DNA of 64,000 nt, from positions 1-64,000 of the forward strand of contig WRJC01000017.1 of the NCBI GenBank assembly GCA_009782405.1. The letters are read 5' to 3'. Below the pieces are notes generated by a model that ran no database searches, was not told where the DNA came from, and saw only the letters and a list, made by a program, of their open reading frames with translations. This document shows, in pieces, positions 45,184-53,301 of this stretch; the stretch's first letter is position 1, and each line of letters starts with the position of its first letter. The DNA is from Oscillospiraceae bacterium (GTDB lineage: Bacteria; Bacillota_A; Clostridia; Oscillospirales; WRJC01). The translations under genes and the position numbers were made by a program.

Positions 45184-45221
45184 GGCTATTTCGTGCATTC
45201 AAACACGAAATAGCCTTTTTT
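45184..45221 (+). terminator. Terminator of the sensor diguanylate cyclase, embedded in the convergent gene
   Basis: GGCTATTTCGTG (45184-45195) and CACGAAATAGCC (45204-45215) form a 12-bp perfect stem with an eight-base loop followed by TTTTTT. On the opposite strand the same bases encode the last residues of the methyltransferase (KKGYFVFECTK). Confidence 0.8.
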
Positions 45222-46289
45222 CGAGTATATCGCCCTGCAGTTTCGTTCGCCGAATATTTCCGAGAGTTTTTGCCTGTGGGTCAGTGCGCCGTGCTTTTTT
45301 TGGATAACCGCAAAAAATCTGCCGTTCGGATCCAGATGCCCGTGCGCTTCGGCGTACAGCCTGTATACGACATCTTTTCCCGCGTGTATCGGCGGGTTTG
45401 TGATTATGCTGCCGAATTTTCCGGGAATGTTTTCAAAAGCGTCGGATTTTATTGTATTTGCTTTTATTCCGTTTTTTTCGGCGTTTGTTTCAGCCAGCTC
45501 GACCGCCCTCCCGTTGACGTCGGACATGGTGACTTCGACTTCTTTTTTGTATATCTTCGCAATCACTATGCCCACGCAGCCGAACCCGCAGCCCAAATCC
45601 AAGACTTTCCCCGAAAGTTCCGGCAAGCTGCAAAGCAAAATATCCGTGGCGCGGTCCACGCCGTTTTTGGAAAACACGCCCGCATCCGTGACAAATTCGA
45701 ATTTCGTGAATTTGTGTGTGTATTCCCTTTGGTTTGGCCTATGGTTCAAATGTTCGTTCGATTCGAAATAATGGTTCATAAAATTCGCTCCAAATCCTAA
45801 TTTGTTCAGCCTGTTTATCACCAGCCCCGACAAATATCCGATTGCCGCCCCCGAAACGGTTCCGAATATGGTCAAGGCGGGGAAATAATAAAACAGCTCG
45901 CCTCCCACGATCAACGCCCCCGCGCAAATCTGCCCGAGATTGTGGAAGACCCCGCCCGCGGAGCTCACCCCCACGATCCCAAAAGCGTTTGTCTTTTTTA
46001 AAAGCGCCATCGCCGCGAAGCTGACGCAGGCGCCAAAAAGCCCGTAGAACATTCCAAGCATCCCCGAAAACAGAATTCCGGAAATTATGACCCTGCAAAT
46101 GTTCAACAAAAACGCCGTCCTGTAATCCTTCATATACATCAAGGCGATGACGGCCATATTTGGAAGCCCGAGCTTTATCCCGGGAAATGCGGGGGCAATG
46201 GGGGGGAGCGCCCTCTCAAAATAGCCGAGAGCCACCGAAAACGCCAAAAACACCCCCAAAAACGCGATATATTTTGCCCTTGTCTTCAT
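45186..46289 (-). CDS. Fusion of Gx transporter (HepI-like) and RsmC-like methyltransferase
   Basis: One 367-residue frame with two unrelated parts. Residues 1-165 are a multipass Gx transporter/heptaprenyl diphosphate synthase component I domain (ALPPIAPAFPGIKLGLPNMA, FGIVGVSSAGGVFHNLGQ). Residues from MNHYFESNEHL (Met codon 45777-45779) are a class I methyltransferase like RsmC/YbxB, with VLDLGCGFGCVGI and TNPPIHAGK. The junction falls exactly where free-standing methyltransferases start, and TTTGGAGCG stands about eight bases before that ATG, so an internal start giving a 197-residue enzyme is possible. The NusG-II gene is six bases upstream, the usual partner of Gx transporters. Confidence 0.82.
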   Translation of the reverse strand: MKTRAKYIAFLGVFLAFSVALGYFERALPPIAPAFPGIKLGLPNMAVIALMYMKDYRTAFLLNICRVIISGILFSGMLGMFYGLFGACVSFAAMALLKKTNAFGIVGVSSAGGVFHNLGQICAGALIVGGELFYYFPALTIFGTVSGAAIGYLSGLVINRLNKLGFGANFMNHYFESNEHLNHRPNQREYTHKFTKFEFVTDAGVFSKNGVDRATDILLCSLPELSGKVLDLGCGFGCVGIVIAKIYKKEVEVTMSDVNGRAVELAETNAEKNGIKANTIKSDAFENIPGKFGSIITNPPIHAGKDVVYRLYAEAHGHLDPNGRFFAVIQKKHGALTHRQKLSEIFGERNCRAIYSKKGYFVFECTK

Positions 46290-46295
46290 GATATT

Positions 46296-46676
46296 CTATC
46301 TTCCGATCACGGCGTCGAATATTTGTTTGGAATTGTCGCTTTGTTTTATCTCCACGCTCACCCTGTTTGGAAGGCAAACGATGACGCCGCCCGAATCTAT
46401 GGGGCTATGTTTCATGCACAGCTTGCCGGGGCAGCTTGCATAGGAGACGAAAGCCTCTTTGTCTTGTATCGTCACGATATTTGTGAGCGCGCCCTCTTTG
46501 GAATATATCGGAATCTCCTTGTTTTGGCCAAGAGGAACTTCTTCGTAAATTTTCCCGTTTGATTTTATGACCACCGTGTCGCCCCCCTGCGCCGGGGAAA
46601 ATATGAACCAAAACGCGGCCGCGAAAGCCACAAACCCCGCAATCAAAACAACGTCGGATTTTTTTAATATTTTCAT
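46296..46676 (-). CDS. NusG domain II-containing membrane protein
   Basis: A 126-residue protein with one N-terminal membrane helix (VVLIAGFVAFAAAFWFIFS) and a NusG_II domain (PF07009) outside. Conserved cysteines are in YASCPGKLCMKHSPI and VCLPNRV. Such proteins are typically encoded beside Gx transporters and FMN- or quinone-linked membrane proteins; the function is unknown. It is the first gene of a two-gene unit with the Gx-methyltransferase fusion and has its own promoter. Confidence 0.88.
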   Translation of the reverse strand: MKILKKSDVVLIAGFVAFAAAFWFIFSPAQGGDTVVIKSNGKIYEEVPLGQNKEIPIYSKEGALTNIVTIQDKEAFVSYASCPGKLCMKHSPIDSGGVIVCLPNRVSVEIKQSDNSKQIFDAVIGR

Positions 46677-46738
46677 GTTTTTTGGATCTCTTTATAGATT
46701 CAATCGACAAAATAAAACGCATCTTCAAGCATATCTGC

Positions 46739-46767
46739 ATTGTATCACGAAAGGCGTGCAAAGTCAA
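46739..46767 (-). promoter_or_regulatory. Promoter of the NusG-II/Gx unit
   Basis: TTGACT (46762-46767), 17 bases, extended -10 TGATACAAT (TACAAT 46739-46744) on the minus strand. Confidence 0.65.
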
Positions 46768-46814
46768 GTGTTTTTGTGGCTGCGACGCAAAAACTGCCTT
46801 TTTTGTGAGCGCCC

Positions 46815-46843
46815 TTGACAAAATAAAATGAATTTGATATAAT
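46815..46843 (+). promoter_or_regulatory. Promoter of the AlbA_2 gene
   Basis: Perfect TTGACA (46815-46820), 17 bases, perfect TATAAT (46838-46843). Its first 25 bases from CCCTTGACA match the leuS promoter at 48196 in 24 positions, indicating duplication. Confidence 0.8.
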
Positions 46844-46944
46844 CGAAACTGCGGCGATGTCAATAAATTGGACACGGAAATGTCGAAAATAAAACAAGGC
46901 AGTTTGTGAAAGACTCATAACCAGAATTTAAACAGGTGAAGTTT

Positions 46945-48123
46945 ATGATTCCAGATTTAGATATCATTCTCGGCGAGGGCGAAAATTATACGACAGAATT
47001 CAAAGAATCTGCGGATAAATCCCTTGCTTCCGAAGTTTGCGCGTTCGCCAACGCTTCGGGCGGCAGAATTTTTATTGGCGTGGACGATAATGGCAAAATA
47101 ATCGGGACGGACACAAGCAATGCCGCGCGTTCAAGGGTGCAGGACACGATAAACCAAATCGAGCCGCGCTTGTCGGCAGATGTCGCAGTGCATGAAAACA
47201 TTATCGTCGTCGCCGTCCCCGAAGGCGCCAATAAACCCTATTCCTGCTCCAAGGGCTTCTATTTGCGTTCCGGCCCCAATTCACAAAAACTGGAACGGGA
47301 CAGCATCATCGATTTTTTGCAGACCGAGGGGAAAGTCATATATGATTCCATCGTGAATGAAAAATATCCGATAACGGATAATTTCGATGAAGCCGAGTAT
47401 TTGAAATACCTGAAAAAATCCAATATCAGCGACGCGAAAGATTTCAATGGCAGCATAATTGAAAATATCGACAATGCCATCGTATTTTTGAAGCGCAATT
47501 TGCGTGTGCGCTATGAGATAAAAACGGTGCAGCGCAAAAATATCTTGGAATTGCCGGAAGATGCGCTCAGGGAAGCTGTAATAAACGCCGTCTGCCACCG
47601 CGACTATTTTGAAAAAGGCGCGAGGGTGATGGTCGAAATTTTCGATGACCGCGTGGAAATCACCAATCCCGGAACCGCGCCAAAAGGTATCACGAAAGAA
47701 AATTTCGGGAGCACGAGCGTGACCCGAAACCCCGTGATTGCCAGCTTGCTCCATCGCGCGCACTACATCGAACGCATGGGGACGGGCATCATGAAAATGA
47801 TCCGGGCGATGGAAACGGCGAATCTTGAAAAGCCGGTATTTAAAACAGAAGGATTCTTTTTCAAAGTGATATTCAAGCGCGATTCACTTCAACACGACAC
47901 AAATTATGGCACTATAAATGGCACTGATGGCACTATAAATGGCACTATAAACAAAATTTTATGCGCGCTTTCAAAAACGCCTCAGATGACTTACGATGCG
48001 CTTTCCAAGCAATTGGATATGCCGAGGCGAACGGTCGCCCGCGAAATTCAAATGTTGCGCGAACAGGGGATCATAAAACGCATCGGCGGAAGAAAAAACG
48101 GATATTGGCAAGTCATAAAATAG
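46945..48123 (+). CDS. AlbA_2 domain transcriptional regulator-like protein
   Basis: A 392-residue protein of the widespread AlbA_2 (schlafen-like, PF04326) plus C-terminal ATP-binding/winged-helix type. The AlbA_2 part starts near FKESADKSLASEVCAFANAS and GGRIFIGVDDNGKIIG; the middle has ALREAVINAVCHRDYFEKGA and VEITNPGTAPKG, a GHKL-like segment; the end (TYDALSKQLDMPRRTVAREI) is a winged helix. A repeat of GTING units (47908-47952) links the last two. ATG 46945 follows AGGTGA; a GTG nine bases earlier overlaps that site. The gene is framed by duplicated promoter sequence and may be an accessory insertion. Confidence 0.85.
   Translation: MIPDLDIILGEGENYTTEFKESADKSLASEVCAFANASGGRIFIGVDDNGKIIGTDTSNAARSRVQDTINQIEPRLSADVAVHENIIVVAVPEGANKPYSCSKGFYLRSGPNSQKLERDSIIDFLQTEGKVIYDSIVNEKYPITDNFDEAEYLKYLKKSNISDAKDFNGSIIENIDNAIVFLKRNLRVRYEIKTVQRKNILELPEDALREAVINAVCHRDYFEKGARVMVEIFDDRVEITNPGTAPKGITKENFGSTSVTRNPVIASLLHRAHYIERMGTGIMKMIRAMETANLEKPVFKTEGFFFKVIFKRDSLQHDTNYGTINGTDGTINGTINKILCALSKTPQMTYDALSKQLDMPRRTVAREIQMLREQGIIKRIGGRKNGYWQVIK
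47908..47952 (+). repeat. In-frame tandem repeat GGCACTATAAAT
   Basis: Four near copies of a 9-12 base unit encode GTINGTDGTINGTIN in the linker of the AlbA_2 protein. Gain or loss of units would keep or shift frame depending on the unit lost. Confidence 0.6.
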
Positions 48124-48158
48124 CCTTTTTTGGAGTGCAGAACCCGGCAGTTTTGGCC
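48117..48158 (-). pseudogene. Remnant matching the C-terminus of the RsmC-like methyltransferase
   Basis: Read on the minus strand, 48158-48117 encodes GQNCRVLHSKKGYF. The intact methyltransferase tail at 45.2 kb reads ERNCRAIYSKKGYF, so ten of fourteen residues agree and the DNA AACTGC...AAAAAAGGCTATTT is shared. The match ends within the last codons of the AlbA_2 gene. It may be a duplicated 3' end left by recombination. Confidence 0.35.
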
Positions 48159-48198
48159 GCTTTGCATCATGCCGCATAAATTTTTCTTGTCAAGTCCC

Positions 48199-48227
48199 TT
48201 GACAAAATAAAATAAATTTGGTATATT
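48199..48227 (+). promoter_or_regulatory. leuS promoter
   Basis: TTGACA (48199-48204), 17 bases, TATATT (48222-48227). The leader to the ATG is under 40 bases, so there is no room for a T-box riboswitch. Confidence 0.75.
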
Positions 48228-48264
48228 TGAACAAGAAACAAAAATTATGAGAGGCGCACGCACC

Positions 48265-50673
48265 ATGAATTACGATTTTAAAGAAATAGAGAGCAAATGG
48301 CAAAAAAAATGGGATGAAGCCGAAACCTTCAAGGCATCAGACGATCGCTCGAAGCCCAAATACTACGCGCTGATAGAATTCCCTTACCCCTCCGGCGAGG
48401 CGCTGCACATCGGCCACCCGCGCCCATACACCGCCATGGACATAATAGCGCGCAAAAAGCGCATGGAGGGCTACAACGTGCTGTTTCCGATGGGATGGGA
48501 CGCATTCGGGCTCCCCGCGGAAAACTACGCGATAAAAAACAAAATGCACCCCAAGGAAGCCACCGACAAAAACATCGCCAAATTCAAGGCGCAGGCGAAA
48601 TCTTTGGGTTTTTCGTTCGACTGGTCGAGGGAGATCAACACCTCCGACCCTTCGTACTACAAATGGACGCAGTGGATATTTTTGAAACTGTTCGAGGCGG
48701 GGCTCGCCTACAAAAAAATGCAGCCGGTGAACTGGTGCACCTCCTGCAAGTGCGTGCTCGCCAAAGAAGAGGCGGTGGGCGGCGTTTGCGAGCGCTGCGG
48801 CAGCGAGGTGATCCCCAAGGAAAAAAGCCAATGGACGCTCAAGATCACCGATTACGCGCAAAAGCTGCTGGACGGGCTGGAGGATCTCGACTACATCGAG
48901 CGGGCGAAAACCGGACAGCGCAACTGGATAGGCCGCTCGAGCGGCGCCCAGGTCAAATTCGCGCTGGACGGGTTCGAGGGCAAATTTTTGGAAGTGTACA
49001 CCACGCGCCCCGACACTCTTTATGGCGCCACCTACATGGTAATCGCCCCCGAGCACGAAATATTGGAGGAACTAAAAGAGCATATCGAAAACTACGGCGA
49101 AATCGCCGGGTACAAAAAAGCGGCGCTGAAAAAAACCGACTTTGAGAGGGCCGAGCTGGCCAAGGATAAAACCGGCGTCGAGATTTCGGGCGTAAAGGCG
49201 GTAAATCCCGCCAACGGCGAAAAGATACCCGTGTTCGTCTCCGACTACGTGCTCATATCCTACGGCACAGGGGCGATCATGGCGGTCCCGGCGCACGATG
49301 AGCGCGACTATGAGTTCGCAAAAAAGTTCGGGCTTCCGATCGTCGAAGTGGTGGCGGGCGGCGACATAGCAAAAGAGGCCTTCACCGACACCGAGACCGG
49401 AACGCTGGTCAATTCCGGCATATTGGACGGAATGCCGGTCGAGGATGCGAAAAAAAGGATAAACCGGTTCCTTTCCGAAAAGGGCATAGGCTACGAAACG
49501 GTCAAGTTCAAGCTGCGCGACTGGATATTCGCCCGCCAGAGATATTGGGGCGAGCCCGTGCCGATAGTGATATGCCCAAAATGCGGCTATGTCCCCCTGC
49601 CCGAATCCGAGCTGCCGCTTGTTTTGCCCTATGTGGAATCCTACGAGCCAACCGACACGGGCGAATCGCCGCTGTCGGCGATGGCCGGCTGGGTTATGTG
49701 CAAGTGTCCAAAATGCGGGGGCGACGCAAGCCGCGAAACCGACACGATGCCGGGCTGGGCGGGATCCTCGTGGTATTTTTTGCGCTACTGCGACCCGCAT
49801 AACGACGGCGAATTGGCCTCCAAAGAAACCCTCGAATATTGGATGCCGGTGGACTGGTACAACGGCGGGATGGAGCATACCACGCTGCATCTGCTGTATT
49901 CGCGCTTCTGGTCGCGGTTTTTGCACGATATTGGCATCGTGCCCTGCGCCGAGCCCTATCTCAAGCGCACCTCGCACGGAATGGTGCTCGGGGAGGACGG
50001 GGAAAAGATCTCCAAATCCAAAGGCAACGGCATAAACCCCGACGACGTGGTGCGCGAGTACGGGGCGGACACTCTGCGGCTGTATGAGATGTTTTTGGGC
50101 GACTTCGAAAAATCGGTGCCCTGGTCAAATAACGGCGCGAAAGGCTGCAAAAGATTTCTCGACAAGGTCTTCGGGATGATCGACATGGCGAGCGGAGGGG
50201 GAGCCACGCCGCGCCTCGAAACCAAGTTCCACCAGACCATAAAAAAAGTCACAAGCGACATAGACAACCTGAAGATGAACACGGCGATAGCATCCTTGAT
50301 GACCCTCTCAAACGAAATATATGACGCGGGAACGCTAACAATCGACGAGCTGAAAACCTTTTTGACGCTGCTCTGCCCTTTTGCTCCGCATATCTGCGAG
50401 GAGCTGTGGTTCCTGGCGGGCGGCAGGGGGTTTTTGTCCCTATCGCCTTGGGTCGGCTACGACGAGGAAAAGACAAAGGAGAACACGGTCGAGATGGCGG
50501 TGCAGATAAACGGGAAAGTGCGCGACAAAATCATAGTGGAAGCGGGCATATCCAAAGAGCAGGCGCTGAATCTCGCAAAAAGCAGCGGCAGGATAAAAGA
50601 GCTGATCGCGGGAAAAGAGATCATAAAGGAAATCGTGGTGCCGGACAAGATAGTGAACATAGCGATCAAGTGA
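48265..50673 (+). CDS. leuS: Leucine--tRNA ligase
   Basis: The 802-residue class I synthetase charging tRNA-Leu. HIGH motif: EALHIGHPRPYTAMD; KMSKS motif: GEDGEKISKSKGN. The CP1 editing domain is present (GTGAIMAVPAHDERDYEFA), as are zinc-type cysteine pairs (WCTSCKCVLAKEEAVGGVCE and CPKCGYVPLP) and the C-terminal anticodon-binding and tail regions. The ATG at 48265 is chosen; one at 48247 adds six non-conserved residues and overlaps the GAGAGG site. A Gfo/Idh gene follows after 30 bases. Confidence 0.97.
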   Translation: MNYDFKEIESKWQKKWDEAETFKASDDRSKPKYYALIEFPYPSGEALHIGHPRPYTAMDIIARKKRMEGYNVLFPMGWDAFGLPAENYAIKNKMHPKEATDKNIAKFKAQAKSLGFSFDWSREINTSDPSYYKWTQWIFLKLFEAGLAYKKMQPVNWCTSCKCVLAKEEAVGGVCERCGSEVIPKEKSQWTLKITDYAQKLLDGLEDLDYIERAKTGQRNWIGRSSGAQVKFALDGFEGKFLEVYTTRPDTLYGATYMVIAPEHEILEELKEHIENYGEIAGYKKAALKKTDFERAELAKDKTGVEISGVKAVNPANGEKIPVFVSDYVLISYGTGAIMAVPAHDERDYEFAKKFGLPIVEVVAGGDIAKEAFTDTETGTLVNSGILDGMPVEDAKKRINRFLSEKGIGYETVKFKLRDWIFARQRYWGEPVPIVICPKCGYVPLPESELPLVLPYVESYEPTDTGESPLSAMAGWVMCKCPKCGGDASRETDTMPGWAGSSWYFLRYCDPHNDGELASKETLEYWMPVDWYNGGMEHTTLHLLYSRFWSRFLHDIGIVPCAEPYLKRTSHGMVLGEDGEKISKSKGNGINPDDVVREYGADTLRLYEMFLGDFEKSVPWSNNGAKGCKRFLDKVFGMIDMASGGGATPRLETKFHQTIKKVTSDIDNLKMNTAIASLMTLSNEIYDAGTLTIDELKTFLTLLCPFAPHICEELWFLAGGRGFLSLSPWVGYDEEKTKENTVEMAVQINGKVRDKIIVEAGISKEQALNLAKSSGRIKELIAGKEIIKEIVVPDKIVNIAIK

Positions 50674-50703
50674 ACATGAAACAAAAATGGGAGGAAAAGC
50701 AAA

Positions 50704-51882
50704 ATGGGAAAAAAAGTTAAAATAGGCGTGGTCGGGCTCGGGAACATGGGTTCCGGGCACTTGAAGTATCTCGGTTCGATGGATACCGTGGAAATTGCGG
50801 GGGTTTGCGACATTGTGGCAAAAAAAGCCGATGACGCGGCCGCCGCGTATAATACCAAGGCATATTACAGCTATTCGGATATGCTCGAAAATTCCGGGCT
50901 GGAGGCCGTATTGATCGCGGTCCCCCACTACGACCATGTGCCGATCACAGTCGATTCTTTCGCGAAAGGGATCCACGTGCTTTGCGAGAAGCCGGTCACG
51001 GTGCACGTAAACGGAGCCAAGAAAATGATCGGGGCATATGAAGAAGCAAAGGCGAAAAACCCCGACATAGTGTTCGGCATCATGTTCCAGGAGAGGACCA
51101 TTGCGCAGTACAAAAAGATAAAAGACATATTGCAGGGCGGGGAATTAGGCAGACTCACCCGCGCCACATGGATCAACACGTCGTGGTTCCGCTCGCAGGC
51201 ATACTATGACAGCGGCGGCTGGCGCGCCACATGGGCGGGCGAAGGCGGCGGGATACTCACGAACCAGTGCCCGCATAATCTCGATATGTACCACTGGCTG
51301 TTCGGCCTGCCCGAAAAAATACAGGGATTCGCGCATATCGGCAAATATCACGACATAGAGGTCGAAGACGAGGTGACCGCATATATGGAGCATTCCAACG
51401 GGATGATCGGCCATTTCATCACGACCACCGGGGAATGCCCAGGAACGAACCGCCTTGAGATAGTGGGCGAAAACGGAACGCTCGTGTATGAAAAGGGCAG
51501 CTTGGTGTTTTACCGCAACAGGATGTCGATGTTCAAATATTCCAGAGAGACCGAAAACGGTTTCGGCACGGTGGAAAACTGGGAAACAAAAATCCCGGTG
51601 AGTCACAGCCAGCCCTCCGGCCACCAGGCCGTGACCGAAAAATTCATCAATTCGATAATCACGAAAAATATCGACCTGATCGCATACGGCACGGAGGGGC
51701 TAAACCCGGTGATGATCGCAAACGCCATCATGCTTTCCTCCTTTGAGGAAAAAGCGGTCAGGCTGCCTTTGGACGGCAAACCCTATGAGGACAAATTGCA
51801 GGAGCTCATACAAAATTCCACATATGAAAAAAAAGTTCAAAACGGCGTGCAGCTGGATATGGCCAAATCGCCGAGCAAATAA
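50704..51882 (+). CDS. Gfo/Idh/MocA family oxidoreductase
   Basis: A 392-residue NAD(P)-dependent enzyme. The dinucleotide motif GVVGLGNMGSG begins at residue 8, CEKPVTVHVNGAKKM carries the EKP lysine near 100, and GGGILTNQCPHNLDMYHWLF supplies the active-site Asp/His. The length and QTTG-like ICH region are closer to inositol or scyllo-inosose dehydrogenase relatives than the shorter one at 40126. GGGAGG precedes the ATG. It is followed after 14 bases by an acetyltransferase gene. Confidence 0.92.
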   Translation: MGKKVKIGVVGLGNMGSGHLKYLGSMDTVEIAGVCDIVAKKADDAAAAYNTKAYYSYSDMLENSGLEAVLIAVPHYDHVPITVDSFAKGIHVLCEKPVTVHVNGAKKMIGAYEEAKAKNPDIVFGIMFQERTIAQYKKIKDILQGGELGRLTRATWINTSWFRSQAYYDSGGWRATWAGEGGGILTNQCPHNLDMYHWLFGLPEKIQGFAHIGKYHDIEVEDEVTAYMEHSNGMIGHFITTTGECPGTNRLEIVGENGTLVYEKGSLVFYRNRMSMFKYSRETENGFGTVENWETKIPVSHSQPSGHQAVTEKFINSIITKNIDLIAYGTEGLNPVMIANAIMLSSFEEKAVRLPLDGKPYEDKLQELIQNSTYEKKVQNGVQLDMAKSPSK

Positions 51883-51896
51883 TTAAGGGGGGCAAC

Positions 51897-53081
51897 ATGT
51901 CAAAAATCGAATACAGGAAAGTTTCGCCGGAGGAAAGACTGTCCGTTTCGCGCGTGCAGGGAGCCGCGTTTTCCGCCGAGGTGAACGAAAAGGAAATGCG
52001 CGAGAAAATCGAGAAAGGCGAATACAAAGACGACGAAGTATATGGGGCAATGGATGAAAACGGGCGCGCGCTCGCGGCCATTGAAGCGTTGCCGTACACC
52101 ATGTGGTTCGACGGCAACAAAGTTCCCATGTACGGGATAGGCGGGGTGGCCTCCATGCCCGAAACGAGGCGGCAGGGCCACGTGAGGAGAGTGTTTGAAA
52201 AAATATTTTCGGACATACATGAAAAGGGCGTGGTCTTTTCGCATCTTTACCCGTTTTCCCATGACTATTACAGAAAATTCGGCTATGAGCAGTGCGGGTC
52301 GGCAAAAAAATACATCCTCCCCGTCGAACCCGCCCGCCGCTTCCCGGTTTGCGGCGAGGCGCGCGAATTTGTCGCAGGGGACAAAGAAAAAGAAAAATTG
52401 ATTTCGCTATACGAAACCTACGCCGCAAGGCACAATATGATGCTGTCGAGATCGCCGAAGAGCTGGGACGATGTTTTGAACATAAACCTGTACGGCACCA
52501 CCAAGCTGTACTATTTCGCGGACGGCGGCGGCAATATATGCTCGTGGGCGAAATTCAAAAGAAACGGAAACACGTTGGAGATATTCGACATCGCCTGGGA
52601 AGGCCGCGAGGGCATGATGGGCATTTTGCAATTTATGGGGATGTTCGAAGGAGCGGCGGAAAATTTGGCTTTTACTGCAAGCCCCGAATTTGTCGCGGAA
52701 TTGTACTGGAACAATTTGTACGATATCCGGATCGAAACAAATTGGTTGGGCATGAACCGGGTGGTGGACGCGAAGCGCATGCTCGAGCTGCTCAAAAAAC
52801 CGGAGGGCGAAGGCAAATTCACTATAAAAATCATCGACAGGTTCGCCGCTTGGAATAACAACACATACGCGGTCGAATACGGCGGCGGCGAATGCCGGGT
52901 GGAGACCGCGGACGCCGGAGCCGACGTCGAGGTTTCGGAGCACGCGCTGGTGCATATGGCGCTCGGGGTGTATGAATTCGAGCAGGTGGCAAAAAGAGAC
53001 GACGTGCAGCTTTTCGGCAACGCGGAGACGCTGAAAAAGGCGTTTTGCAAAAAGCCGGTTCTGATAACCGACCATTTTTAA
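51897..53081 (+). CDS. Eis-like GNAT N-acetyltransferase
   Basis: A 394-residue acetyl-CoA dependent transferase of the Eis family: an N-terminal GNAT domain (YGIGGVASMPETRRQGHVRR is the acetyl-CoA loop), a second GNAT-like domain, and a C-terminal SCP2-like part. SHLYPFSHDYYRKFGYEQCG is characteristic of the group. Family members acetylate aminoglycosides or protein lysines; the substrate here is unknown. AAGGGGGG precedes the ATG. A strong bidirectional terminator follows. Confidence 0.88.
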   Translation: MSKIEYRKVSPEERLSVSRVQGAAFSAEVNEKEMREKIEKGEYKDDEVYGAMDENGRALAAIEALPYTMWFDGNKVPMYGIGGVASMPETRRQGHVRRVFEKIFSDIHEKGVVFSHLYPFSHDYYRKFGYEQCGSAKKYILPVEPARRFPVCGEAREFVAGDKEKEKLISLYETYAARHNMMLSRSPKSWDDVLNINLYGTTKLYYFADGGGNICSWAKFKRNGNTLEIFDIAWEGREGMMGILQFMGMFEGAAENLAFTASPEFVAELYWNNLYDIRIETNWLGMNRVVDAKRMLELLKKPEGEGKFTIKIIDRFAAWNNNTYAVEYGGGECRVETADAGADVEVSEHALVHMALGVYEFEQVAKRDDVQLFGNAETLKKAFCKKPVLITDHF

Positions 53082-53102
53082 AACAAAAAAAACGACAAAA
53101 AA

Positions 53103-53137
53103 CGCGTATAACAAGGCTTGTTATACGCGCTTTTTTT
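53103..53137 (+). terminator. Bidirectional rho-independent terminator
   Basis: CGCGTATAACAA (53103-53114), loop GGC, TTGTTATACGCG (53118-53129): a 12-bp perfect stem. TTTTTTT follows on the plus strand (end of the acetyltransferase) and a T-rich tract on the minus strand (end of tRNA-Gly). Confidence 0.9.
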
Positions 53138-53144
53138 GGCTTTA

Positions 53145-53220
53145 TGGAGCGGATTACGGGGTTCGAACCCGCCACCTCGACCTTGGCAAGGTCGCGCTCT
53201 ACCGAATGAGCTAAATCCGC
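53145..53220 (-). tRNA. tRNA-Gly (anticodon GCC)
   Basis: A 76-base cloverleaf with acceptor stem GCGGATT/AATCCGC, D-loop TAGCTCATTCGGTAGAGC, anticodon loop CTTGCCAAG, T-arm GCGGGTTCGAACCCC, and an encoded CCA end. It starts nine bases after the -10 of a consensus promoter. Confidence 0.97.
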
Positions 53221-53229
53221 ATATCTGGG

Positions 53230-53258
53230 ATTATACACGAATTTCTTTTGTTTGTCAA
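53230..53258 (-). promoter_or_regulatory. tRNA-Gly promoter
   Basis: Perfect TTGACA (53253-53258), 17 bases, perfect TATAAT (53230-53235) on the minus strand. Confidence 0.85.
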
Positions 53259-53301
53259 GGGGTAGGGCAAAAAAAATTAAAAATTAATAATTCTGTAAAT
53301 T

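Noticed and set aside
46780..46812. Second echo of the methyltransferase tail (KKGSF-like) on the minus strand
   Set aside because: Only a short Lys-Lys-Gly match, largely explained by an A/T run; not counted as a remnant.
48124..48264. T-box riboswitch before leuS
   Set aside because: The distance from the -10 to the ATG is under 40 bases and no specifier loop or T-box sequence is visible.
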